From Tersicoccus mangrovi (GTDB lineage Bacteria; Actinomycetota; Actinomycetes; Actinomycetales; Micrococcaceae): a DNA stretch of 64,000 nt. The notes beneath the pieces were generated by a model. It was not told the DNA's origin. It did no database searches and worked only from the letters and a program-made list of their open reading frames with translations. This document shows positions 41,945 through 50,294 of the stretch, in pieces. Position 1 is the stretch's first letter; every line of letters begins with the position of its first letter. A program made the translations under genes and the position numbers. The stretch spans positions 248,001 through 312,000 of the forward strand of contig NZ_JBAJMW010000004.1 of assembly GCF_036881825.1 (NCBI RefSeq), read 5' to 3'.

Positions 41945-41966
41945 GTGTGCGTGAACCAGCGCACAC
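41945..41966 (+). other. Leader stem-loop before the thiolase gene
   Basis: GTGTGCG-N8-CGCACAC lies between the palindrome and the ribosome binding site. The loop TGAACCAG recurs at the thiolase start (GTGAACCAG). It may stabilise the leader or affect translation. Confidence 0.4.
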
Positions 41967-41989
41967 CCGATCGGTGCGAGGAGTCATCC

Positions 41990-43246
41990 GTGAACCAGAG
42001 GCAGCTGCGAGAGGTCGTCTTCGTCGACGGCGTCCGCACCCCGTTCGGCAGGGCCGGCGAGAAGGGCTACTACGCGGGCACGCGGGCCGACGATCTCGTC
42101 GTGCACTGCATCCGTGACCTGCTGCGCCGCCATCCCGAACTGCCGCCCGAGCGCATCGACGACGTCGCCATCGCCGCGACCACGCAGACCGGCGACCAGG
42201 GTCTGACCATCGGCCGCACCGCCGCGCTGCTCGCCGGCCTGCCCCGCTCGGTGCCCGGCTTCGCGATCGACCGGATGTGCGCCGGCGCGATGACCGCGGT
42301 GACCACGACGGCGTCGGGCATCGCCTTCGGCGCGTACGACGTCGTCATCGCCGGCGGCGTCGAGCACATGGGCCACCACCCGATGGGCGTCGGCGCGGAC
42401 CCGAACCCGCGCTTCGTCAGCGAGCGGATCGTCGACCCCGCCGCCCTGAACATGGGCAACACCGCCGAGAACCTGCACGACCGGTTCCCCGCGATCACCA
42501 AGGAGCGCACCGACCGCTACGCGGCCGCCAGCCAGCGCAAGCTCGCCGAGGCGTACGCCGCCGAGCAGATCCAGCCGGACCTGGTGCCCGTCGCCACCCG
42601 CAAGGAGGGCACCGGCTGGGAGCTGCGCACCGTCGACGAGCCGCCGCGCCCGGGCACCACGGTCGAGGACCTCGCGGAGCTGCGCACGCCGTTCCGCGCG
42701 CACGGCCGGGTCACCGCGGGCAACGCCGCCGGCCTGAACGACGGCGCGACGACGGCGCTGCTGGCCTCCGAGGAGGCCGCGGCCGAGCTCGGCCTGCCCG
42801 TAAAGATGCGGCTGGTCTCCTTCGCCTTCGCCGGCGTCGAGCCCGAGGTGATGGGCGTCGGCCCCGTGCCCGCCACGGAGAAGGCGCTGCGCACCGCGGG
42901 CCTGTCCATCGACGACATCGGCCTCTTCGAGATCAACGAGGCGTTCGCCGTCCAGGTGCTCTCGTTCCTCGACCACTTCGGCATCGACGACGACGACCCG
43001 CGCGTCAACCGGTACGGCGGCGCCATCGCCGTGGGGCACCCGCTCGCCTCCTCCGGCGTCCGGCTCATGTCGCAGCTGGCCCGCCAGTTCGAGGAGGACC
43101 CGTCCGTCCGGTACGGCATCACGACGATGTGCATCGGCCTGGGGATGGGCGCCACCGTCATCTGGGAGAACCCCCACCACGCCGAGTACGGCACCACCAG
43201 CAACGCCGGCACCGGCACCGCGAGCACCGAAGGAGCCACGGCATGA
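41990..43246 (+). CDS. fadA: Acetyl-CoA C-acyltransferase (3-ketoacyl-CoA thiolase)
   Basis: 418 residues from GTG 41990, preceded by GAGGAG. Thiolase residues: acyl-accepting Cys in IDRMCAGAMTAV, NEAFAVQ, the His in GGAIAVGHPLASSGVR and the second Cys in TTMCIGLGMGATVIWE. It cleaves 3-ketoacyl-CoA in fatty-acid degradation. The ATG of the next gene overlaps the stop (ATGA), forming the FadAB-type complex genes. A short Gly/Thr-rich tail follows the conserved end. Confidence 0.95.
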   Translation: MNQRQLREVVFVDGVRTPFGRAGEKGYYAGTRADDLVVHCIRDLLRRHPELPPERIDDVAIAATTQTGDQGLTIGRTAALLAGLPRSVPGFAIDRMCAGAMTAVTTTASGIAFGAYDVVIAGGVEHMGHHPMGVGADPNPRFVSERIVDPAALNMGNTAENLHDRFPAITKERTDRYAAASQRKLAEAYAAEQIQPDLVPVATRKEGTGWELRTVDEPPRPGTTVEDLAELRTPFRAHGRVTAGNAAGLNDGATTALLASEEAAAELGLPVKMRLVSFAFAGVEPEVMGVGPVPATEKALRTAGLSIDDIGLFEINEAFAVQVLSFLDHFGIDDDDPRVNRYGGAIAVGHPLASSGVRLMSQLARQFEEDPSVRYGITTMCIGLGMGATVIWENPHHAEYGTTSNAGTGTASTEGATA

Positions 43247-45378
43247 GCGCCGAGACCACCGCGCAGTTCCAGCACCTCGCCGACGCCTTCGCCGACGAGG
43301 TCGTCACCCACTCGCTGACCACCGACATCGCCCTGCCCGGGGGTGCCGGCACGATGGCGCTGATCACCCTGGACAACGGCCAGGACCACCGGCGCCCGAC
43401 GACGCTCGGCCCCAACACCCTCGTCGAGCTCGGGCTGACCCTGGAGAAGCTGGCCGACCGTGCCGCCGCGGGTGAGATCGTGGCCGTCGGCATCACCGGC
43501 AAGCCGCACTACCTCGTCGCCGGCGCGGACCTGTCCGCCACGACGCGGCTGAGCGATCCGGAGCAGGGACGGGCGATGGCGCGCCTGGGCCACCACGTGT
43601 ACGGGCTGCTCACCTCGCTCGGCGTGCCGAGCTTCGTGTTCATCAACGGCGTGGCCCTCGGTGGCGGCCTGGAGATCGCGCTGAACGCGGACTACCGGAC
43701 CGTCTCCTCCGCCGCCGGCGCGCTGGCCCTGCCCGAGGTGTACCTCGGCCTCGTGCCGGGGTGGGGCGGCATCTACCTGCTCCCCCGCCTCATCGGTCCG
43801 GCCGACGCGGAGAAGGTCATCTTCGAGAACGCGCTGGCCAACAACCGCACGCTCACCGGGCCGCAGGCGGCCGAGCTCGGCATCGCCGACGCCCTGTTCG
43901 AGGGCGCCGACTTCCTCGAGCAGTCCCTCGCCTGGGCCGCCGGCGTGCTGACCGGCACGGTCACCGTGACCCGGCCGAAGGCCCTCGAGGACGCCACGAT
44001 CGACCACGCCGCATGGGACGCCGCCGTCGCGAAGGCCCGCGCCGTCGTCGCCGCCCGCACCTCGAACGCCACCCCGGCGCCGCAACGCGCCCTGGAGCTG
44101 TTCGACCAGGGCCGGCACCGGACGAAGGCCGAGGCGTTCGCCGCGGAGGACGAGGCCCTGGCCGAGCTGATCGCGACCCCCGAGTTCCAGACCACGGTGT
44201 ACGGGTTCCTCGAGCTGGTGCAGAAGCGGGCCAAGCGTCCCGCCGGCGCCCCGGACGCGAAGCTCGCCCGCCCGGTCACCAAGGTCGGCGTCGTCGGCGC
44301 GGGCCTGATGGCCAGCCAGCTCGCCCTGCTGTTCGCTCGCCGCCTCACCGTGCCCGTCGTCATGACGGACGTGGACCAGGCGCGCGTGGACAAGGGCGTC
44401 GCCTGGGTGCACGCCGAGGTCGCCAAGCTGCGCGAGAAGGGCCGGATCAGCGCCGACGCCGCCAACCGGATCACCGCCCTGGTCACCGGCACGGTCGACA
44501 AGGGCCAGTTCGCCGACGCCGACTTCGTCATCGAAGCCGTGTTCGAGGAGCTCTCGGTCAAGAAGCAGGTGTTCGCCGAGGTCGAGGCCGTCGTGCGGGA
44601 GGACTGCATCCTCGCCACCAACACGTCCTCGCTGTCGGTGACCGCCATGGCGGAGGACCTCGCCCACCCCGAGCGCGTGGTCGGCTTCCACTTCTTCAAC
44701 CCGGTGGCTGTGCTGCCGCTGCTGGAGATCGTGCGCGCCCCGAAGACCGACGACGCCGTGCTCGCCACCGCGTTCGCCGTCGCGAAGGGCCTGAAGAAGA
44801 ACGCCGTGCTGGTCACGGACTCGGCCGCGTTCGCCGTCAACCGGATCCTCGGCCGCATGTTCGGCGAGATCACCAAGGTCTTCGACGAGGGCACGGACGC
44901 GCACACCGCGGACACCGCGCTCGCGCCGATGGGCCTGCCGATGACGCCGTTCACCCTGCTCGCCCTCGTGGGCCTGCCGGTCGGCGCCCACGTGCAGGAG
45001 TCGCTGCAGGCCGCGTTCGGTGACCGGTTCCACGTCTCGGAGAACCAGCAGCGCCTCATCGACGCCGGCCGGACGAGCCTGTTCGACAAGGACGCGGACG
45101 GCAAGGACGTCGTCACGGACGAGACGCTGGCGCTGCTCCAGGTGGGCGACAACCCGTCGACCGCCGAGCAGGTCCTCACCCGCACGCAGGACGCGCTGGC
45201 CGACGAGATCCGGCGGATGCTCGACGAGGGCGTCGTCGCCGGACCCGAAGACATCGACCTGTGCATGATCCTCGGTGCGGGATGGCCGCTGCACCTGGGC
45301 GGCATCACGCCGTACCTGGACCGCGTCGGCGCGTCCGAGCGGGTCACCGGCCGCCGGTTCCACGCCGACCGCGGCTGA
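43243..45378 (+). CDS. fadJ: Multifunctional fatty-acid oxidation protein: enoyl-CoA hydratase / 3-hydroxyacyl-CoA dehydrogenase
   Basis: 711 residues. The N-terminal crotonase domain (about 15-230) has the oxyanion glycines and acids in INGVALGGGLEIALNADYR and LPEVYLGLVPGWGGIYLLPRL. The dehydrogenase domain starts near residue 345 with KVGVVGAGLMASQLALLFARR (NAD site; the third glycine of the loop is Ala here) and GFHFFNPVAVLPLLEIVRAP. The C-terminal domain (about 520-711) includes FAVNRILGRMFGEI. It carries out the two middle steps of beta-oxidation, handing its product to the thiolase encoded just upstream. Confidence 0.95.
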   Translation: MSAETTAQFQHLADAFADEVVTHSLTTDIALPGGAGTMALITLDNGQDHRRPTTLGPNTLVELGLTLEKLADRAAAGEIVAVGITGKPHYLVAGADLSATTRLSDPEQGRAMARLGHHVYGLLTSLGVPSFVFINGVALGGGLEIALNADYRTVSSAAGALALPEVYLGLVPGWGGIYLLPRLIGPADAEKVIFENALANNRTLTGPQAAELGIADALFEGADFLEQSLAWAAGVLTGTVTVTRPKALEDATIDHAAWDAAVAKARAVVAARTSNATPAPQRALELFDQGRHRTKAEAFAAEDEALAELIATPEFQTTVYGFLELVQKRAKRPAGAPDAKLARPVTKVGVVGAGLMASQLALLFARRLTVPVVMTDVDQARVDKGVAWVHAEVAKLREKGRISADAANRITALVTGTVDKGQFADADFVIEAVFEELSVKKQVFAEVEAVVREDCILATNTSSLSVTAMAEDLAHPERVVGFHFFNPVAVLPLLEIVRAPKTDDAVLATAFAVAKGLKKNAVLVTDSAAFAVNRILGRMFGEITKVFDEGTDAHTADTALAPMGLPMTPFTLLALVGLPVGAHVQESLQAAFGDRFHVSENQQRLIDAGRTSLFDKDADGKDVVTDETLALLQVGDNPSTAEQVLTRTQDALADEIRRMLDEGVVAGPEDIDLCMILGAGWPLHLGGITPYLDRVGASERVTGRRFHADRG

Positions 45379-45397
45379 CAACGCGCTGACCTGCATT

Positions 45398-45441
45398 TCC
45401 TCCGGGGTCGCTGGGTGTTGCCCCTGAATCGCCCCGGAGGA
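45398..45441 (+). terminator. Hairpin after the beta-oxidation operon
   Basis: A 10-bp stem (TCCTCCGGGG and its complement) with a 24-base loop starts 19 bases after the fadJ stop. Confidence 0.7.
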
Positions 45442-45489
45442 GTGCCGGTCGGCTCGGTCGCCACGGTGGCCGACCCTAGGCTGACGGGC

Positions 45490-45953
45490 ATGGAACAGCC
45501 TTCGTCCTCCCCGTCCCGGCGCGTGGTCATCACGCTCTCCTCCTCGGCCGTCGCGGCCGCCGCCCTGGCCGCGTGCGCGCCCACCGGGTCGGATTCGTCC
45601 TCCGAGGGCACGGCGGCCGGCGGCTCCTCGGCGGCCGGCGCATCGGGCGCGTCCGGAGCTCGCGGACCGGAACTGGCGAAGACCGCCGACGTTCCGGTGG
45701 GCAGCAGCAAGCTGGTCGGCACGGGCACGCGCAGGTGTTCCTCTCCCACCCCTCGGGCAGCACGTTCCGGGCGTTCAGCCCGTCCTGCACCCACCAGGGC
45801 TGCACGGTCGACGTCCAGGGCGACAAGTTCGTGTGCCCGTGCCACGGGTCGGAGTTCGCGCTGGCCGACGGCGCCGTGCTGCAGGGCCCGGCGAACACGC
45901 CGCTCATCGAGCGGAAGGTCACCGTGACCGGCGGGACCGTCTACCTCGCCTGA
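45490..45953 (+). pseudogene. Rieske [2Fe-2S] lipoprotein, frameshifted
   Basis: The first frame from ATG 45490 encodes SPSRRVVITLSSSAVAAAALAAC, a twin-Arg-type signal with lipobox LAAC, then a Ser/Gly-rich linker and ELAKTADVPVGSSKLVG. Past about 45725 the sense continues in the next frame: HAQVFLSHPSGSTFRAFSPS, then both cluster motifs CTHQGCTV and CPCHGSEF, ending TVTGGTVYLA. Adding one G in the GGG before CACGCG restores one uninterrupted protein of about 154 residues. So either a true loss-of-function deletion or a sequencing error. TAGGCT seven bases before the ATG indicates a leaderless promoter. When intact it would be an exported electron-transfer or oxygenase-related protein. Confidence 0.85.
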
Positions 45954-45994
45954 CGCCGGCTCATTCCATCCGCGAACCGGCCCGTCGGGCAGGG

Positions 45995-46876
45995 TCAGCC
46001 GGCCCGCACGTCCCGGTTCTGGCCGCTCACGCCGTAGCGCTCTCCCTGTTCGACCCAGGCCTGCAGCCGCAGATTCAGGTCCTCCCAGCCACGGTCGTAC
46101 CCGGCGGCCCGCTCGGCGGGAAACGCCCCGACCGCGTCGTGGCTGAGGTTGACCCGGGTGCCACCGTCGACCGCGACGAGCTCGTAGCGCACCTCGCCGG
46201 TACACGCCGAGCGCATGCCCATCGATCCGGTGAACGCGAACACGCGGTCCGGCTCAAGGCCGCTGACGACGCCCCACAGCTCGCTGCGCTCCCCCCGGCT
46301 CTCGGTCACGGCACCGCCGATCGTGAGGTCGACCGTCATCCGGGTGGGCCCCTCGCCGTCCTCGGCGATGAGCAGGTAGGGGGCGCCCCACCACGCCTCC
46401 AGTTCCCGGGTCAGGGCCCGGAACACGGTCGCCGGGTCGGCGTCGATCTGGAGGGACTGGCGGACGCTGAAGGTGTTGATCTCGGCCATGGCGGTGAACC
46501 TTTCCGTGCCGGCGCCCGTCGACGCCGGCCTCCTGACGAGCGCGGCGAGACGGTTCAGCCGCAGGGCGTCGTCGGCCTGCCGGGGCGAGAGCCAGCTCAG
46601 GGTGCTCTCGACCAGCCGGGCCGCGTTGAGGTGGTTGAGGCGCTCCCGCCCGCGGGCCTCGACGAGGACGAGACCCGCCTCGCGCAGGACCTTGAGGTGG
46701 TGCAGGGCGCCGTAGCCGGTCCTGCCGCCGCGGCCGGTGCTCCCGACCAGCGCCTGCAGGTCCGAGGTCGTGGCCGGGCCCTCCCGGAGCCGGTCCACGA
46801 TCGCACGTCGCACCGGGTCGGCCAGGGCCGCCCACACCGGCGCCGGGTCGACGGTCACGGCCGCCGCACTCCCCAC
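45995..46876 (-). CDS. ArsR-type HTH fused to an SRPBCC (AHSA1) domain
   Basis: About 293 residues. The N-terminal winged helix (~10-90) reads PVWAALADPVRRAIVDRLREGPATTSDLQALV...LHHLKVLREAGLVLVEARGRERL. The C-terminal SRPBCC domain (~130-280) has FSVRQSLQIDADPATVFRALTRELEAWWGAPY. The two are often neighbours (ArsR plus AHSA1); here they are one chain, which lets a ligand bound in the cavity act on DNA binding. Starts at GTG 46876 or TTG 46882. A 20-bp palindrome overlaps the promoter just upstream, suggesting autoregulation. No metal-binding cysteine pair is seen. Confidence 0.82.
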   Translation of the reverse strand: MGSAAAVTVDPAPVWAALADPVRRAIVDRLREGPATTSDLQALVGSTGRGGRTGYGALHHLKVLREAGLVLVEARGRERLNHLNAARLVESTLSWLSPRQADDALRLNRLAALVRRPASTGAGTERFTAMAEINTFSVRQSLQIDADPATVFRALTRELEAWWGAPYLLIAEDGEGPTRMTVDLTIGGAVTESRGERSELWGVVSGLEPDRVFAFTGSMGMRSACTGEVRYELVAVDGGTRVNLSHDAVGAFPAERAAGYDRGWEDLNLRLQAWVEQGERYGVSGQNRDVRAG

Positions 46877-46883
46877 CGCCAAT

Positions 46884-46903
46884 AGGTGCGATATTTCACA
46901 CCT
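46884..46903. promoter_or_regulatory. Operator palindrome of the ArsR-SRPBCC gene
   Basis: AGGTGCGATATTTCACACCT is an imperfect palindrome (AGGTG-Y-GA ... TC-R-CACCT) directly ahead of the start codon, containing an AT-rich AAATATC that could serve as -10 on the minus strand. Typical of an ArsR autoregulatory site. Confidence 0.6.
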
Positions 46904-46955
46904 TCAGCGTACGACCCGGACGGTACCTTGACCAGACGCTCGTCCCTCCCGTCCA

Positions 46956-47024
46956 TGAGTCAGCGGTTCCCGCCCGAACACCAGGCTCAGAGAGCCACGC
47001 TTCCGGGCGGGAATCGCTGTCTCA
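46956..47024. other. Large compound hairpin between the ArsR fusion and the aldo/keto reductase
   Basis: Arms at 46956-46976 and 47004-47024 match over 19 of 21 bases (TGAGnCAGCGnTTCCCGCCCG and its complement). The 27-base apical part holds a second hairpin, GGCTC-AGA-GAGCC. It sits 17 bases downstream of the stop of the reductase (minus) and in front of the ArsR gene. It is larger than the other terminators here; it could be a terminator, a small RNA or a non-autonomous mobile remnant. Confidence 0.7.
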
Positions 47025-47041
47025 CCGTGGAGAACGAGCCG

Positions 47042-48016
47042 TCAGAAGGGGGCGACCTTCTCCGCCGGCGGGAAGATCGCGTCGAGCTCGGCCAGATCCT
47101 CGGCGGTGGGGGTCCAGCTCAGCGCCGCCGCGTTCGCCGTGGCCTGCTCGGGCCGGGTGGCCCCGGCAATGACGCTCGCGACGGCCGGGCGGGACGCCAG
47201 CCACGAGAAGGCGATCTGGACCTCGCTGAGACCGCGGGCGGCGGCGAACTCCGAGAACCGGGTCAGCTGCCGCCAGTCGGTCGTGTCGAGCAGCTCGCTG
47301 CGGGAGTGGGTGAGGCGGGAGCCCTCGGGGGCCTTGCCGCCGGCGTACTTGCCGGTCAGCAGGCCGTTGGCCAGGGGGAAGTACGGCAGGACGCCGAGGC
47401 CGTACGCCGTCGCCGACGGGATCACCTCCTGCTCGGCCCGCCGGTCCAGCAGATTGTAGGCGTTCTCCGCGGAGACGAACCGCGTGGTGCCACGCATTCG
47501 GGCGGTGAACTCGGCCTCGGCGATCTGCCAGCCGGCCCGGTTGGAGTGCCCGATGTAGCGGACCTTGCCCGCGCGCACCAAGTCGTCCAGCGTGTCGAGG
47601 GTCTCTTCGATCGGGGTGACGCCGTCGGGCGTGTGGTAGTGGTACAGGTCGATCCAGTCGGTGCCGAGCCGGCGCAGCGAGTTCTCGACCGCCGTCATGA
47701 CGTACCGGCGCGAACCGCGGGCGCCGTTCCACGGGCCGTTGGCGCCGCGGGTGTTCATCCCGAACTTGGTGGCGACGACGGCCTCGTCGCGGCGCCGGCT
47801 CAGGCTCTTGCCGAGCATCTCCTCGCTCAGGCCGCCCGTCCGCCCGTAGTTGTCGGCGGTGTCGAACAGGGTGATCCCGGCGTCGAGCGCCGCTCCGACC
47901 ACCGCCTGGCTGCCCTTGAGGGTCTCACTCGCGGTGTCCGCGCGGCCGAGGTTGTTGCAGCCCAGACCGACGGCGGAGACGGTCAGGCCGGAGATGCCCA
48001 GTTGACGGAGTTCCAT
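47042..48016 (-). CDS. Aldo/keto reductase (AKR, voltage-gated K channel beta-like group)
   Basis: 324 residues. Tetrad: Asp and Tyr in LFDTADNYGRTGG, Lys in VVATKFGM, His in LYHYHTPD. The PLANGLLTGKY loop and AGATRPEQATANAAALSW provide the NADPH site. Reduces aldehydes or ketones; substrate unknown. ATG at 48016, with no strong ribosome binding site. It stands alone between two oppositely regulated units. Confidence 0.9.
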   Translation of the reverse strand: MELRQLGISGLTVSAVGLGCNNLGRADTASETLKGSQAVVGAALDAGITLFDTADNYGRTGGLSEEMLGKSLSRRRDEAVVATKFGMNTRGANGPWNGARGSRRYVMTAVENSLRRLGTDWIDLYHYHTPDGVTPIEETLDTLDDLVRAGKVRYIGHSNRAGWQIAEAEFTARMRGTTRFVSAENAYNLLDRRAEQEVIPSATAYGLGVLPYFPLANGLLTGKYAGGKAPEGSRLTHSRSELLDTTDWRQLTRFSEFAAARGLSEVQIAFSWLASRPAVASVIAGATRPEQATANAAALSWTPTAEDLAELDAIFPPAEKVAPF

Positions 48017-48083
48017 CGCTCCAGTCTACGGAGCCGGAGCATCCGCCCACGTCACCGGCGTACGCGCCCGCCGTCGGGTGCCG

Positions 48084-50141
48084 TCAGCTCCGCGGGCGCC
48101 GGGCGTCGGCGTCGCGGCTCTCCCCCGCGCGCTCGGCGTCGGTGTCCGTGTGCGTGTCGGCGTCCGCCGGCAACGGGCGCGCGTAGGGCACCTTGGCGCC
48201 GAGCACCTGGGCGACCGTGTCCTGGGCGATCTGCTGCCCGGTCAGGCCGACCCGCGCGAGCACCTGGGAGCGCGACCCGTGGGCGAGGAACTCGACCGGC
48301 AGGCCGACCTCGTTCAGGGCGGTGTCCACGCCCGCGGCGCGCATGTGCTGGCGCAGCCGGGACCCGACGCCGCCGGCCTTCACGCCGTCCTCGATGACGA
48401 CGACGATGCGGTGGCGGGCGGCCATGGCGATCACCGAGTCGGCGACGGGCAGCACCCACCGCGGGTCGATCACGGTCGAGGAGATGCCCTGGTCGGCGAG
48501 CCGGCGGCTGACGTCCAGCGCCAGCTCGCTCATCGCGCCGACGCTGACGAGCAGCACGTCGGCGGCGGCGTCGGTGGCGGCATCAACGGAGGTGCCGGCC
48601 GGCACCCGGTCGCCGTCCGGCTCGGTACGGGCCAGGACGTCGACGCCGTCGTCGGTGCGCTCGATCGCGGCGACCGCCGGGCCCACGGACCCCTTCGAGA
48701 ACCGGACGACCGAGGGCGCGTCGTCGATCGCGACGGCCTCGCGGAGCTCCTCGCGCAGCGTGTCCGCGTCGCGCGGGGCGGCCAGGTGCAGGCCGGGCAC
48801 GATCTGCAGGAGCGACAGGTCCCACATGCCGTGGTGGGAGGGGCCGTCGGGACCGGTGACGCCGGCGCGGTCGAGGACGAGGGTGACGCCCGCCTTGTGC
48901 AGCGCGACGTCCATGAGCAGCTGGTCGAAGGCCCGGTTGAGGAACGTCGCGTACAGGCAGACGACGGGGTGCAGGCCGCCGAACGCCATGCCCGCGGCGG
49001 AGGCGACGGCGTGCTGCTCGGCGATGCCGACGTCGAACACGCGGTCCGGGTGGCGCGCGGCCATGGTGTGCAGGCCGACGGGGATGGTCATGGCGCCGGT
49101 GATGCCGACGATGTCGTCGCGCTCGTCGGCGATGGCGGCGATCTCCTCGCTGAACACGCTCGTCCAGGAGCGGGCGCCGGGCTTCTCCAGCGGCATCCCG
49201 GTCTCGGGGTTGATGACGCCGACGGCGTGGAACTGGTCCGCCTCGTCGGCGCGGGCGGGCCCGTAGCCACGGCCCTTCTCGGTCAGCGCGTGCACGATGA
49301 CCGGGCCCTGGTACCGCCTGGCCTGGCTCAGGGCATCCTCGACGGCGCCGAGATCGTGCCCGTCGATGGGGCCGATGTACTTCATGCCGAGGTCCTCGAA
49401 GAGGCCCTGCGGCGCCCACCAGTCCTTGATGCCCTTCTTGGTCGCGTGCAGGCTCTTGTAGGCGAACTGGCCGACGACGCCGCCGTTCTGCAGGCGTTCC
49501 TTCCAGAAGTCCAGGGCCCCCTCGTACGCGGGGGCGGTGCGGACGCGGTCGATGCCGGCGCGCAGGGTGGCGAGCTTGTCCGCGAGGCCGCCGATGGTCG
49601 GGGCGTAGGAGCGGCCATTGTCGTTGACGACGATGACGACGCGCCGGTCCCGGTCCGCGGCGATGTTGTTGATGGCCTCCCAGGCCATGCCGCCGGTGAG
49701 GGCGCCGTCGCCGACGACGACGACGGTCCACCGGTCGTCCTCGCCGCGCAGCCTGCGCGCCTTCGAGATGCCGTCGGCCCAGGAGAGGGAGCTCGAGGCG
49801 TGGGAGCTCTCGACGATGTCGTGCACGGACTCGGCCCGCTCCGGGTAGCCGGAGAGCCCGCCCTGCTGGCGCAGCGTGCTGAAGTCCTGGCGGCCGGTGA
49901 CGAGCTTGTGCACGTAGGACTGGTGGCCGGTGTCGAAGACGATGCTGTCCCGCGGGGAGTCGAACACGCGGTGCAGGGCCAGCGTGAGTTCGACGACGCC
50001 GAGGTTGGGGCCCAGGTGGCCGCCGGTGCGGGAGACGTTGGTGATGAGGAACTCGCGGATCTCCGCGGCCAGCTTCTCCAGCTGCGCCGGAGTGAGGCGG
50101 CTGAGGTCCTGGGGGTGGGCGATGGTCTCCAGCAGGCCCAT
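48084..50141 (-). CDS. dxs: 1-deoxy-D-xylulose-5-phosphate synthase
   Basis: 685 residues. Start GLLETIAHPQDLSRLTPAQLEKLA; the TPP site shows VVVVGDGALTGGMAWEAINN; the transketolase part DVGIAEQHAVASAAGMAFGG; and GVTGPDGPSHHGMWDLSLL. Dxs joins pyruvate and glyceraldehyde 3-phosphate, the entry to the MEP isoprenoid route (menaquinone, carotenoids). AAGGAGCC precedes ATG 50141. The C-terminal 25 residues are Asp/Thr/Arg-rich and not conserved. An insertion near residues 490-510 (DGDRVPAGTSVDAATDAA) is extra. Confidence 0.97.
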   Translation of the reverse strand: MGLLETIAHPQDLSRLTPAQLEKLAAEIREFLITNVSRTGGHLGPNLGVVELTLALHRVFDSPRDSIVFDTGHQSYVHKLVTGRQDFSTLRQQGGLSGYPERAESVHDIVESSHASSSLSWADGISKARRLRGEDDRWTVVVVGDGALTGGMAWEAINNIAADRDRRVVIVVNDNGRSYAPTIGGLADKLATLRAGIDRVRTAPAYEGALDFWKERLQNGGVVGQFAYKSLHATKKGIKDWWAPQGLFEDLGMKYIGPIDGHDLGAVEDALSQARRYQGPVIVHALTEKGRGYGPARADEADQFHAVGVINPETGMPLEKPGARSWTSVFSEEIAAIADERDDIVGITGAMTIPVGLHTMAARHPDRVFDVGIAEQHAVASAAGMAFGGLHPVVCLYATFLNRAFDQLLMDVALHKAGVTLVLDRAGVTGPDGPSHHGMWDLSLLQIVPGLHLAAPRDADTLREELREAVAIDDAPSVVRFSKGSVGPAVAAIERTDDGVDVLARTEPDGDRVPAGTSVDAATDAAADVLLVSVGAMSELALDVSRRLADQGISSTVIDPRWVLPVADSVIAMAARHRIVVVIEDGVKAGGVGSRLRQHMRAAGVDTALNEVGLPVEFLAHGSRSQVLARVGLTGQQIAQDTVAQVLGAKVPYARPLPADADTHTDTDAERAGESRDADARRPRS

Positions 50142-50294
50142 GGGTACGGCTCCTTCCACGCGCGGCGGCGTCCTTCGTGCGAACTCTCCACTGTACGCCG
50201 GGCGCCGGGGTGGCCGCTGGACGCTCCCCCGGTGACCGGTCCGCGTCCCCGCCGCGCCTGTGGCACCGCACCGGAAGTTCGCTAGCCTCGGACC

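Noticed and set aside
42517..46205. Very long minus-strand open frames of 959 and 810 residues opposite fadA-fadJ
   Set aside because: Composition is that of a shadow frame; the plus strand carries well-conserved thiolase and FadJ motifs.
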